DNA of 64,000 bases, from contig CAZKGO010000009.1 of the NCBI GenBank assembly GCA_964552235.1, positions 1-64,000 of the forward strand, written 5' to 3'. Origin of the DNA: CAVTHK01 sp964552235. Its GTDB lineage: Bacteria; Spirochaetota; Spirochaetia; SZUA-6; CAVTHK01. The notes beneath the pieces were generated by a model. That model was not told where the DNA came from. It did not search any database and worked only from the letters and a program-made list of their open reading frames with translations. This document shows, piece after piece, positions 41,701 through 50,561 of the stretch (its first letter is position 1; every line of letters starts with the position of its first letter). A program made the position numbers and the translations under genes.

Positions 41701-41833
41701 GATCGATCGGATGCCCCCGCGCCGCGCCCGCACGCCAGGCCTTGCGGGGGCCTTCAAATAGGGTAACGCGGCGCCGCATTGTGAAATAACGGGCGGCAGG
41801 CTGCTCGCCCGGCCGAGGGGCCGGCAGCAGGCG

Positions 41834-43750
41834 CTACGCCCCATGCTCCAGCGGCAGGCGCTTCCAACCCTTCGCCTCGCGGCGGAACAGCCGCACCTCC
41901 TTGGCGCCGAGCTCCAACGGCAGGCTCGCCCCGCCCTGCGCGTCCTCCAGCGTGGTCTTGACCGCCCGGTGCACGTGGTTGACCACGACGAGCAGCTCCT
42001 CGCCCGGCCTGCGCAGCGCCACCGCCTCGAGCCACGGGTGCTTGCCCGCAAAGCGCACCGCCACCCCCGCACCGGCAGCCACCGCGCCGTAGAGCCGGTG
42101 GGCGCTCGTCGTCATGTTGCCGTCGGGGGTGTTGAGCAGCATGTACTCCAGGGGATAGGCGCAGAAAAAGGTCGCACCGCGGCCGAGCCTGTTCTCCAGC
42201 AGGGCGGGCCGCCCGGCCGCGTCCTCGATGAGCACCCGCGCGCCCTCGGGCTGCACGGGCAGGTACGCGCCCTCGCGGCCGGGCTTGCCCACCGGCAGCT
42301 CGATCTCCTCACCGCGCTCGAGGCCGCCCAAGTCCGCGACCACCCGCAGGCGCACGGGATCCGCCTCGGGCTGCTCGAGCTGGCCGAAGCGGATGCGCTG
42401 CCTGCAGCCAAAGAGCGTCTCGAAGTTCTGCGCGTAGACACCGCCGCGGAAGCCGGCGTACACGTAGAAGAGCCGGCCGCCCTCGCGCACCCAGCGCTCG
42501 AGCCGGCTCCACTCGGGCGACTTGAGGCGCGCGCCAGCGGGCAGGATGACGAGCTTGCGTCCGGCAAGCTCGCCGAACCCCCGCACGAAGTCCGGGCTCA
42601 GCCCGGCCATCTTGGCAAAGGTAAAGGCCTGCTCGAGCGCGCGGTAGCCCCGCAACCGGTCGAAGCCGTGGTGCGGCAGGTCCTCGTACATCGCGTAGGG
42701 CACCCAGATCGCCTCGTCCGGCCGCTCCATCTGCAGCTGGTCGAAGCGCAGCTCGCGGGAGAGGCGGGCGAACTCGGCGAGCACCTTTCCCTGTGCCTTG
42801 ATCTTGTGCCCGGCCGTGGCAAAGCCGTAGGTGAGCTCGTGGGGCTGGAACGTATAGGGCACCTCATCGGGCAGGTCGAAGTCGGTGAGGCACCAGGCCA
42901 GGGCGCCGCAGGCGCCGTTGGCGAGGGAGCTCCAGAGCACCGAGCGGTAGTAGCCCGCCGCCTCCTCGCGGCCGCTGATCAGGTCGGAAGTGCCGAACTC
43001 CTCGAGGAGCACCGGCTTGCCCACGTCGACGTAGCGCAGCCTGCAGGGGATGTGGTAGCTCTTGCGCAGCTCGTCCGAGTCGCCGGCTTCCCAGGCGAAG
43101 TAGTTGTAGAGATGCACGCCCACCCAGTCGACGTGGTCCTTGACCCATTCGACGCGGAAGCCGTCGTAGTCGGTGCGCACCTCGCAGCGCGCCCCGTCGC
43201 CGGTGCTCACCAGCGCCTCCGGGTCCGCTTCCTTGACCGCCTGGTGCATCGCGCGCGTCCACATCGTCGCGGTCTCGGGCGCGAGCGACCCGGTGTAGTT
43301 GGGCAGCTCGTTGGTGAGGATCCAGCCCAGGATCGCAGGATGGCCGCGGAAGCGGGAAACCACCCTGCGAACCAGATCGGTCTCCCAGTAGACCATGAAG
43401 GGGTCGGCGCAGAAGTCCCGTCCCTGCCTCCACGGGATGTCCCAGTCGGTCCCCGACATGTGGCCAACGAAAAAGGTCGGGAAGAGGCCGATCCGGTGAC
43501 GGCGGGCGATCTGGAGGAACTGCTCGAAGCGCGCGAGCACCTGCTCGCTGACCACTCCGGGCAGCGGGTTGAGCTCCGGCGACCAGAAGAAGGTCCTCAG
43601 CGCGTTCAGGCCCATCGACTCGGCGAGGGCGAAATCGGCTTCGACCGCGTCCGCGTCCCAGCGCTCCCACATCCGGTGGGCTGCGTGCGACGCCCAGTAG
43701 TTGGCGCCGACGAGGAACGGCACCAAGGGCTTGAGAATGCTGCGGCGCAT
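41834..43750 (-). CDS. Clan GH-A glycoside hydrolase (cellulase/mannosidase-like)
   Basis: A 638-aa protein with an N-terminal TIM barrel of the cellulase/GH5-GH2 type. The acid/base is Glu148 in GWILTNELPN and the nucleophile Glu251 in VLLEEFGTSD. A second domain (~330-500, VILPAGARLKSPEWSRLERWVREGGRLFY) looks like the GATase/trimerisation domain of GH42-related enzymes, then a short beta domain. No signal peptide. It follows the sugar ABC permeases by 20 bases on the same strand, so it should hydrolyse the oligosaccharides that they import. Family number is uncertain. Confidence 0.83.
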   Translation of the reverse strand: MRRSILKPLVPFLVGANYWASHAAHRMWERWDADAVEADFALAESMGLNALRTFFWSPELNPLPGVVSEQVLARFEQFLQIARRHRIGLFPTFFVGHMSGTDWDIPWRQGRDFCADPFMVYWETDLVRRVVSRFRGHPAILGWILTNELPNYTGSLAPETATMWTRAMHQAVKEADPEALVSTGDGARCEVRTDYDGFRVEWVKDHVDWVGVHLYNYFAWEAGDSDELRKSYHIPCRLRYVDVGKPVLLEEFGTSDLISGREEAAGYYRSVLWSSLANGACGALAWCLTDFDLPDEVPYTFQPHELTYGFATAGHKIKAQGKVLAEFARLSRELRFDQLQMERPDEAIWVPYAMYEDLPHHGFDRLRGYRALEQAFTFAKMAGLSPDFVRGFGELAGRKLVILPAGARLKSPEWSRLERWVREGGRLFYVYAGFRGGVYAQNFETLFGCRQRIRFGQLEQPEADPVRLRVVADLGGLERGEEIELPVGKPGREGAYLPVQPEGARVLIEDAAGRPALLENRLGRGATFFCAYPLEYMLLNTPDGNMTTSAHRLYGAVAAGAGVAVRFAGKHPWLEAVALRRPGEELLVVVNHVHRAVKTTLEDAQGGASLPLELGAKEVRLFRREAKGWKRLPLEHGA

Positions 43751-43770
43751 GAGATCCTCCCGCGGGGGTG

Positions 43771-44637
43771 CTATCCCTTTGTGGCTCCGGCGGTGAGCCC
43801 GCCGACGAGGTAGCGCTGGGCGAAGAGTGCGAACAGGAACGAAGGGATGGCCACGACCAGCGACGAGGCCAGGGTCTGGCCTACGTAGGTTCCTTCGCGG
43901 TTGGCGTAGTCGACGATGACCACCGGCAGGGTCCGCAGCCGCTCCTGGATCAGGAACGTGTTGGGGAGCAGGAAGTTGTTCCACACGCCGATGAAGGTCA
44001 TCACCGAGCAGGCGGCCAGCCCGGGCAGCGAGACGGGCGCGTACACGTGCCAGAGGGCCCGCAGCTTGCTCAACCCGTCGATGGTCGCCGCGTCCAGCAG
44101 ATCGCCGGGGATCGTGGAGAAGTAGGCCTGGAGCACCCAGATCGCAACCGGCAGCTCGAAGGCCACGAGGGCCACGATGAGCCCGTGGTGCGTGTTGATG
44201 AGCCCGACCCGGCTCATGAGCACGTAGAGCGGGATCACCACAAGGATCTGCGGGAACATGTAGATGAAGAGGACCAGCTTGGACGCGGTCTCCCTCCCCC
44301 GGAATGCGTACACGGTGTGGCTGTAGGCCGCGAGCGCGGCCAGAACCGCCACGACGGCCGTAGTGACGAGGGACAGGTACACACTGTTCCAGAGGAAGCG
44401 ACCGATGCGCAGCGTGCTGAACACGTCGCGGACAAAGTGGAAGGAGAGCTGCCTCGGCACGAGGCGAGGCGGTATGGTGATGAGCGTCTGCGGGTTCTGC
44501 AGGGCCGAGACCGCAAGCCAGTAGAACGGGAATAGCGTGGGGACCATGATGAGCACCACGAGGGCGTGCAGGCCCCACACCTTCAGGCGCGCCTTGACCG
44601 GCTCGCGCTTGACCGACCCGGTTCCAGCCGTGCTCAC
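43771..44637 (-). CDS. Carbohydrate ABC transporter permease (MalG type)
   Basis: A 288-aa inner-membrane permease with six hydrophobic segments and the cytoplasmic EAA-loop DAATIDGLSKLRALWHVYAPVSLPGL, which docks the ATPase. The GTG start overlaps the upstream permease stop (GTGA) and has GAGGAG before it. Part of the minus-strand unit binding protein - MalF - MalG - glycosidase. No ATPase gene is present, so a shared MsmK/UgpC-type ATPase elsewhere is assumed. Confidence 0.92.
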   Translation of the reverse strand: MSTAGTGSVKREPVKARLKVWGLHALVVLIMVPTLFPFYWLAVSALQNPQTLITIPPRLVPRQLSFHFVRDVFSTLRIGRFLWNSVYLSLVTTAVVAVLAALAAYSHTVYAFRGRETASKLVLFIYMFPQILVVIPLYVLMSRVGLINTHHGLIVALVAFELPVAIWVLQAYFSTIPGDLLDAATIDGLSKLRALWHVYAPVSLPGLAACSVMTFIGVWNNFLLPNTFLIQERLRTLPVVIVDYANREGTYVGQTLASSLVVAIPSFLFALFAQRYLVGGLTAGATKG

Positions 44638-45539
44638 GTCATGCTCCTCTTGCGCAGCCGGAAGTAGACCGCGGCGAAGACCATCAGGATCAGGAACAGA
44701 AGGATGGTGATGGCCGCCCCTTCGCCGAGCCTGTGCCCGCTGAAGGCGCGCAGGTAGGCGTAGATCGGCGGCGTGGCCGTGGAGTTGGCCGGCCCGCCCC
44801 GGGTCATGACCCAGGGCAGGTCGTAGAAATTGAAGATCCAGATCGTGCGCAGTATTCCCGCGATCAGGATGACGGGCGCCAGCAGCGGCAGGGTGATCCG
44901 GAAATAGCTCTGCCAGCCGGTCGCCCCGTCGACGACTGCGGCCTGGTACAGCTCGTTCGGAATGCCCTGCAGCCCTGCCAGGAACATCGTGATCATCAGC
45001 GGCAGCCCGCGCCACACGTTTGCGACGATCAGCACGACCATGGCCAGGTTCTGGTCAGCGAGCCAGGCGATCGGCTTGGGGATGAAACGCAGCCCCAGCA
45101 GGATGTGGTTCGCGATTCCGTAGACGTCGTTGAACATCCAGCGAAAGATGATCGCCACCGTGACCGTCGGCACCAGCCAGGGTGTAATCGCCAGCCCGCG
45201 CCACAGGGTCTTCCACTTGAGCTTGGGGTGGTTCAGCAGCTGCGCCAGGGCCAGCCCCAGCACGAGCTGCGGGATCAGGGAGCCAAAGGTGAAGATCAGG
45301 CCCTTCCAGAGGGACATCCAGAACGCGGGGTCGGACAGGATGTCGACGTAGTTCCGGAGCCCCACGAAGCGCCGGTCGGCAAGGCGAACGAGGTGGTAGT
45401 ACCAGGTGCTGAGGTACAGCGCGTATCCGATCGGGTAGATGACGATGAAGAAGATGATCAAGAGAGAGGGGGCATAGAGGAGAAACCCCTCCATGCCCTC
45501 CCTTCGAAAGGTCTTTCTCAGGCTCGCAGGCGTGTCCAT
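44634..45539 (-). CDS. Carbohydrate ABC transporter permease (MalF type)
   Basis: A 301-aa permease with six membrane segments and the EAA loop QAAVVDGATGWQSYFRITLPLLAP. It partners the MalG-type permease downstream (four-base overlap). The ATG at 45539 is preferred over the GTG just before it; the stop of the binding-protein gene lies ten bases upstream. Substrate probably oligosaccharide, from the attached glycosidase gene. Confidence 0.92.
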   Translation of the reverse strand: MDTPASLRKTFRREGMEGFLLYAPSLLIIFFIVIYPIGYALYLSTWYYHLVRLADRRFVGLRNYVDILSDPAFWMSLWKGLIFTFGSLIPQLVLGLALAQLLNHPKLKWKTLWRGLAITPWLVPTVTVAIIFRWMFNDVYGIANHILLGLRFIPKPIAWLADQNLAMVVLIVANVWRGLPLMITMFLAGLQGIPNELYQAAVVDGATGWQSYFRITLPLLAPVILIAGILRTIWIFNFYDLPWVMTRGGPANSTATPPIYAYLRAFSGHRLGEGAAITILLFLILMVFAAVYFRLRKRSMT

Positions 45540-45549
45540 CACACGCCTG

Positions 45550-46866
45550 CTACTGCCCCATCAGCTTGCGCAGCTCGTCGGCCACCTTTTTGACCGCCTG
45601 CTCGGCCGAGATGTTCTTGGTCAGCATCTCGTTGAGCGCGTTCGGCAGGATGACCTTGTTTTCGATCTCGCCGGCCCACGGGTTGGGCCCGTTCCACTGA
45701 GAGATGCCCGAGGAATGCTTGAGGATCTCGGGAGCCATCGGCAGGATCGGCTTGAGGTCCGCGGGCAGCCCGTCGAGGTAGCGCTGCGACTTGTAGTGGC
45801 GCTCGAGCGGCGAGAACATGGCGGCCGGGTAGCTCAGGTAGTAGTCGATGAGGCGATCGCCCTCGAACATGAATTCGCTGAAGTTCTTGGCCACGGCCTG
45901 GTTGCCCTTCGCGAAGACGACCAGCCCGACCCAGCCCTGGCTGGAGCCGAGGCGCTTGCGGGCCGGGATGTACGTGAAGCCCGTGTCCTTGAGCATGTCC
46001 GGGGCCGCGGCCTTGATGGCATCCAGCACCTCCGGGGTGTCGTACATGCCGAGCAGGACGTTCTTGGTGACCAGGTTGCGAAGGTCCGTGACGATGTAGC
46101 TCACCGCTCCCTGGGGCGCCGTGTCCTTGATGAGCTTGTGCAGGAACGCGTAGGTCTCCACCGCGGCCGGCTGCTCGATGTTCAGCTTCCACCCGCTCTT
46201 GGCCGACGGGTCCTTGTCGAAGATCGTGACGCCGTTGGACAGCAGGAAGCCCCAGACCGGCTTGCCGCCGTGGATGTCGGCGAACGGGATGGTGTAGCCA
46301 TAACGGTTCTTGGCGGGGTTGGTCACGGCCTTGGCCACGTCGTACATCTCCTCCCACGTCTTGAAGGGCTGCTTGCCGGCCTCGGCCAGCCAGCTCTTGC
46401 GGTAGGAGATCAGGTGCGGGGTGACGTAGATCGGGATCGACCACGCCTTGCCGTCGAGGCTGCCCATGACGCTCAGACCGGTGCCGAAAAAGATCTCGGG
46501 ACCGCCGATCTTCTTGATCACGTCGTCCACGGTCACGATGCCGCCGGTGCCGGCCAGGCTCTGCGGCCAGCCCTGTCCGACCGTAGCCAGGTCGGGCGGG
46601 TTGCCTGCGCTGATCGCCGCCACCATCTTGTCAAAGGCGCCGGTCCAGCCGATGACGTTGATCTCGACCGTCACGCCGGGGTTGGCCTTCTGATAGTCCT
46701 GGGTGATCTTTTCCAGGGCCTTGGCGCGCGACTCCTGCGTCAGGGTCGACCAGATCGTGAACTTGCCCTTGATCGCCGCAGCCGCCTCGCCCTTTTGCGA
46801 GCCCGCGAACACGGGCAGGACGAGCAGGACGGCGATCACGAGGGCCAGAACGAGCTTGGTTCTCAT
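45550..46866 (-). CDS. Extracellular solute-binding protein, family 1 (sugar)
   Basis: A 438-aa periplasmic binding protein. Signal peptide MRTKLVLALVIAVLLVLPVFA, cleavage before GSQKGEAAAA; no lipobox Cys. Typical family 1 blocks: TIWSTLTQESRAKALEKI, NPGVTVEINVIGW, AAISAGNPPDLATVG, SIPIYVTPHLISYRKSW. GAGGAGGAA precedes the ATG. First gene of the importer unit, with its own promoter. Confidence 0.93.
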   Translation of the reverse strand: MRTKLVLALVIAVLLVLPVFAGSQKGEAAAAIKGKFTIWSTLTQESRAKALEKITQDYQKANPGVTVEINVIGWTGAFDKMVAAISAGNPPDLATVGQGWPQSLAGTGGIVTVDDVIKKIGGPEIFFGTGLSVMGSLDGKAWSIPIYVTPHLISYRKSWLAEAGKQPFKTWEEMYDVAKAVTNPAKNRYGYTIPFADIHGGKPVWGFLLSNGVTIFDKDPSAKSGWKLNIEQPAAVETYAFLHKLIKDTAPQGAVSYIVTDLRNLVTKNVLLGMYDTPEVLDAIKAAAPDMLKDTGFTYIPARKRLGSSQGWVGLVVFAKGNQAVAKNFSEFMFEGDRLIDYYLSYPAAMFSPLERHYKSQRYLDGLPADLKPILPMAPEILKHSSGISQWNGPNPWAGEIENKVILPNALNEMLTKNISAEQAVKKVADELRKLMGQ

Positions 46867-46902
46867 GCCTTCCTCCTCCGCGAGATTGGTTGCTGAAAGC
46901 TC

Positions 46903-46932
46903 ATCATAACGCCGGCTGCCGTCGGAAGGCAA
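46903..46932 (-). promoter_or_regulatory. Promoter of the sugar importer operon
   Basis: Minus strand: TTGCCT (46932-46927), 18-base spacer, TATGAT (46908-46903), giving a leader of about 30 bases before the binding-protein ATG. Confidence 0.65.
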
Positions 46933-46968
46933 ATGCTTTCCACGCCGGCGTGCGGGGCCGGCGGACGT

Positions 46969-47952
46969 TCAGGCCAACAGGAACACCTTGCCGGCCTTGC
47001 CCGAGACGAACTGGTCAAAGGCCTCCTGCGCGCTTGCCAGCGGGTACTCGTGCGTGATGATCTCCTCGGCTATGGGCGTGCGCCGCAGCAGCTCGGCCAT
47101 CTCGTCCCAGTCATTGAGGTTGTAGTGCCAGGCGCCCAGAAGCGTCAGGCCCTTGTTGATCAAGTCCAGGGTCGGGTTCACCGGAACCGGCTCTCGGTTC
47201 TGCCCGATCCAGGCCGCCATTCCGCCCGGCCCCACCGCGTCCAGGCAGAGGCGCTGCGCTGCCGCGCTGCCGGAGGCGTCCAGCGCCCGTGTCGGCCCGC
47301 AGGGCGCAGCAGCGTCGGCGACGGCCTCGCGAATGCGGCTGTCGCCGGCGTCGAGCGCCGCGTCAGCGCCGAGCCGCAGGGCCAGCTCGCGCCGGTAGGG
47401 CTCGACGTCCACGCCGATCACCCGGGCGCCGCGCGCCTTGCCGATGACGACTGCGCCCAGGCCGACGGGCCCCAGGCCCGTGACCAGCAGAGTGTCGGCG
47501 TGGCCGACAGCCATGCGCTTCTCGGCGCCCAAGGCCGGCGCCAGGGCGCAGCCGGCGAGCGCGCCGCGGCGGAAGGAGATGTCGTCGGGCAGGGGGCTGA
47601 GCACGAAGTCCTGCACGCGCACGTAGTCGGCAAAGTGCGTCTCCCACGGCGGCTTGCTGCGGCAGAGGATGTAGTTGCCGGTCCGGCACTCGCGGCAGCG
47701 GCCGCAGCCCGACAGCGGGTTGATCACGACGCGGTCGCCGACGCGCACGCGGCTGGAGCCTGCAACGGCAGCCACCTCGCCGGCGCCCTCGTGGCCGGCG
47801 GTGCGCACCGGCTGATCGGAGAAGAACGCCTTGCGGTCGCTGCCGCAGATGGGCGACACGCGGACGCGCACGACCACCCACTCGCCGTCGGGCGTCGGGT
47901 CGGGACCTTGTTCTATCCAGGCCTTGCCTTTCTGAAGAACCAGGCGCCTCAT
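46969..47952 (-). CDS. Zinc-dependent medium-chain alcohol/polyol dehydrogenase
   Basis: A 327-aa MDR protein. Catalytic-zinc ligands: Cys in SPICGSDR and GHEGAGEV (His-Glu). Structural-zinc cysteines: CGRCRECRTGNYILC. Rossmann motif TGLGPVGLGAVVIGKARGA. It resembles sorbitol/threonine dehydrogenase-like enzymes; the substrate is unknown. The ATG lies one base after the stop of the sugar isomerase gene, so the pair forms an operon, just upstream of the sugar importer. Confidence 0.9.
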   Translation of the reverse strand: MRRLVLQKGKAWIEQGPDPTPDGEWVVVRVRVSPICGSDRKAFFSDQPVRTAGHEGAGEVAAVAGSSRVRVGDRVVINPLSGCGRCRECRTGNYILCRSKPPWETHFADYVRVQDFVLSPLPDDISFRRGALAGCALAPALGAEKRMAVGHADTLLVTGLGPVGLGAVVIGKARGARVIGVDVEPYRRELALRLGADAALDAGDSRIREAVADAAAPCGPTRALDASGSAAAQRLCLDAVGPGGMAAWIGQNREPVPVNPTLDLINKGLTLLGAWHYNLNDWDEMAELLRRTPIAEEIITHEYPLASAQEAFDQFVSGKAGKVFLLA

Positions 47953-47953
47953 G

Positions 47954-48799
47954 TCAGCCCTCCGGCCAGATGGCGTCGAGCGACGCCTTGGTCGCTGCCA
48001 GCGCCTCGTTGGGGCTCATGCGCTTGACCCGCTCGCTGAACGGCTCGACGATGACGGGCCCGCTGTAGCCGATGGTGCGCAGCGCGCCCATGAAAGCCCC
48101 GAGGTCGATGACCCCGCTTTCGCCGGGCAGGCAGCGGACCGTGTCCTTGAGCTCGTCGATGGGGATGCCCGCGGGCGCGTCGTTGACGTGCACGGTCACG
48201 ATCTGCCGCTCGTTGCAGCGCGTGATGTCTTCGACCGCGTGGCGCGCCGTGTACCAGTGCCAGGCGTCGAGCAGCAGGCCTGCGTTGCCGCCGGAGGCGG
48301 CGCCGACGGCGTCGGCGAGCTCGAGCATCCCCGGCAGCGTGTGGATGAACTCGTAGCGGTGCCCGTCGCGCAGCGTCCTGGGCCCCAGGAACTCGAGCCC
48401 GAGCCGGCAGCCGTGGCCAGCGAGCACGCGGGCGCACTCTCCGAGCCGCGACCGGTGCAGCTCGAAGTTCGCCTTGAAGTCCAGCTCGTCGCTCCACGAA
48501 AAGATGTAGGTGCTGCAGCGGTCGAAGCCGGCGGCTGCGACAGCGGCCACGCGCGCCTCCAGCTGCGCGAGGCCGCCGCGGAAGGTCTGCTCGTCGGCGC
48601 GAAAGTTCACGGGAAGCCCGAACCCCGCCGGCTTGAGGCGCAGCTCGTCGAGCAGCGCGCGCACCCTCTGCGGCCCGGCCTCCATGTCGTCGGGCAGATT
48701 GATGTGAACGCCCTCGAAACCCAGCCGCGCTGCCATGCGCGCAGCCGGCTCCAGCGGAAGGCGCACCCCGATGGGTCCGAACGCCACGGCCTTGTACAC
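47954..48799 (-). CDS. Sugar phosphate isomerase/epimerase (xylose-isomerase-like TIM barrel)
   Basis: A 281-aa AP-endonuclease-2-type barrel. Metal-site residues are spread as in the family: Glu in LGLEFLGPR, Asp/His in LLLDAWHWY, His in VTVHVNDAP, and Glu in GPVIVEPFSE. Members act as inosose isomerases, hydroxypyruvate isomerases or sugar epimerases. Start is GTG with GGAGGTGAA. Operon with the zinc dehydrogenase, consistent with an inositol- or sugar-oxidation pathway. Confidence 0.85.
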   Translation of the reverse strand: MYKAVAFGPIGVRLPLEPAARMAARLGFEGVHINLPDDMEAGPQRVRALLDELRLKPAGFGLPVNFRADEQTFRGGLAQLEARVAAVAAAGFDRCSTYIFSWSDELDFKANFELHRSRLGECARVLAGHGCRLGLEFLGPRTLRDGHRYEFIHTLPGMLELADAVGAASGGNAGLLLDAWHWYTARHAVEDITRCNERQIVTVHVNDAPAGIPIDELKDTVRCLPGESGVIDLGAFMGALRTIGYSGPVIVEPFSERVKRMSPNEALAATKASLDAIWPEG

Positions 48800-48920
48800 A
48801 CTTCACCTCCGGTTGCACGGGGACTATCGGCTGAGGCCGTGGCCTTGGTCAACAGCGGGGGGGCGCGAGGGCGCAGCGACGCCGCGCGCGGCGCACCCCG
48901 CGCCCGGGCGACGGCGCCGC

Positions 48921-49103
48921 TCAGTGGCCGAGCGAAGCCTTGATCCGCCCCAGCAGATCGCCCAGCTGCGCTTCCCGCTTCTTGAGGTACTCCTTGTACT
49001 CGTGGTCGCGGCAGTGGTGGATTTCCACGCGGATGTCGCCTTGTTCCTTGGTGAGCAGCATCTCCATGAGCGCCAGGTCGTCCTTGGTGAGGTTCACGCT
49101 CAT
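48921..49103 (-). CDS. Small hypothetical protein (60 aa), two-helix type
   Basis: A 60-aa charged protein, MSVNLTKDDLALMEMLLTK then GDIRVEIHHCRDHEYKEYLKKREAQLGDLLGRI. Both halves are predicted amphipathic helices. It has an excellent AGGAGGGTGGT ribosome site and a TATAAT box at 49147-49142 upstream on the same strand, with a weak -35. I do not recognise a family; the clean signals argue that it is a real gene. It may bind a partner or RNA. Confidence 0.72.
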   Translation of the reverse strand: MSVNLTKDDLALMEMLLTKEQGDIRVEIHHCRDHEYKEYLKKREAQLGDLLGRIKASLGH

Positions 49104-49190
49104 ACCACCCTCCTGGTACCTGATCGTGCGGCTCTGCCCCCATTATAGGCGAGGCGCGCCGTGTTTGCCTGAAGGCGGCCGCCGGCCCGC

Positions 49191-50390
49191 TCAGGCCGCG
49201 AGCGCGGGCTCCTCGCCCGCAGCGCGCCGGGCGAGCGGCACCAGGCTCAGCGCGCCGAACAGCACGGTGCTCGCCAGCGGCAGCAGCGCGGAGGCGCGCA
49301 GCGTGCCGGCCAGCCCCACCCGGTCGGCCACTGCGCCGAAGATCGCCGGGCTCGAGGCGTTGGCCACGGTCATCACGCCCATGAGGATGCCGAAGACTTC
49401 GCCCTTGCCGAACCGAGGGCCCAGGCGCGCCACCACGATGTTCTGCGTCGGGGTGCAGGCCAGCGAGACGACTCCCAGGGCAAAGACCAGGGGAAGTGCG
49501 AACGCGGCCGACGGGGCGCTGCCCAGAAGGAACAGCACCGGCACGGTCGCCGCCGTGTACAGCAGCAGGAGCAGCAGCGGGTTGCGGCGATCTGCGAGCC
49601 TTCCGGCCGGCGGGGCCACGAGCATGCCGCCCGCGAAGAACAGCGCCGTCGCGTACGAAGCGGCGCCGGCGCTCAGGCCGAGCTCGTCGCGCAGAAAGGT
49701 CGGCACGAAGCTCATCGCGCCGTTGATGGCGAGAAAGCGCACCATGTTGCCGAGCAGGTACACAAAGAACAGCGTGAGGGGCACGTGCTCGACGGCGGCA
49801 ACAGCCTCGCGGCGGCCCTGCGGCCGGTAGGGCGGCGACAGGAGGAACAGCAGCCCGGCCGCGACGCCGGGGATGGCGGCCGCCGCCAGCACCAGGCGCC
49901 AGCCGACGCTCTTGATCAGGAGCCCGGCAGCCAGGGTCATGACGAAGGCTGCACCCACTCCCCACAGCTCGAAGATCCCGTAGACCCTGCCGCGCTCGCT
50001 GGGGATCCATTCCTCCAGGCTCCCGTATATCACCGGGTGGAACGTGCTCACGCCGGCGGCAGCGAACAGCAGCGCCGCGACGAACAGAGGCAGCGCCGCG
50101 CTCGCCCCTGCTGCAAGAAAGCCCGCGGCAGCCGCCAGGAACCCGAGCCCGATCAAGCGCCAGCGCGGCAGGCGGTCGGAGAGCCGGCCGAACACGAACG
50201 ACAGCGCCGCGATCAGCATCAGGTAGGCCGAGAGGATCAGCCCCGCCGAGCCGTAGCGCAGTCCGTAGTGCGTGAGGATCATCGGCAGCACCACCGGCAG
50301 GATGAACCAGTAGGTGTCGTTGACTCCGTGGCCGAAGCGGCTCATGAGCAGGAGGCGGCGCATCTCGGCCGCCCGGCGGGGCGCTGACAT
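49191..50390 (-). CDS. Major facilitator superfamily transporter
   Basis: A 399-aa MFS carrier with twelve hydrophobic segments and the loop 2-3 motif FGRLSDRLPRWRLIGLG. GHGVNDTYWFILPVVLP near the N-terminus is like fosmidomycin-resistance (Fsr)-type carriers, which suggests drug or small organic-anion export; the substrate is uncertain. No Shine-Dalgarno; a TATGCT box (50404-50399) ends eight bases before the ATG, so leaderless initiation is likely. Confidence 0.87.
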   Translation of the reverse strand: MSAPRRAAEMRRLLLMSRFGHGVNDTYWFILPVVLPMILTHYGLRYGSAGLILSAYLMLIAALSFVFGRLSDRLPRWRLIGLGFLAAAAGFLAAGASAALPLFVAALLFAAAGVSTFHPVIYGSLEEWIPSERGRVYGIFELWGVGAAFVMTLAAGLLIKSVGWRLVLAAAAIPGVAAGLLFLLSPPYRPQGRREAVAAVEHVPLTLFFVYLLGNMVRFLAINGAMSFVPTFLRDELGLSAGAASYATALFFAGGMLVAPPAGRLADRRNPLLLLLLYTAATVPVLFLLGSAPSAAFALPLVFALGVVSLACTPTQNIVVARLGPRFGKGEVFGILMGVMTVANASSPAIFGAVADRVGLAGTLRASALLPLASTVLFGALSLVPLARRAAGEEPALAA

Positions 50391-50561
50391 CGGCCGGCAG
50401 CATAGCACGAGGCGCCGACCGCGTGCCACGCCGGGACGGCGTGTGGGCGGGACGGCTTTGCACCGCAGCGCGCAGCCTTTGGTCGTGTTTCCCTGTTCCG
50501 TGGCTTCACTCTCGGGCAAACATGTGCCACTATGGCCGGGCAGCAGGCTGGAGGTGCCACG

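Noticed and set aside
46867..46968. Missing ABC ATPase gene near the sugar importer
   Set aside because: The gaps around the permeases are too short and hold no Walker motifs. A shared ATPase encoded elsewhere is the usual situation for this transporter class.
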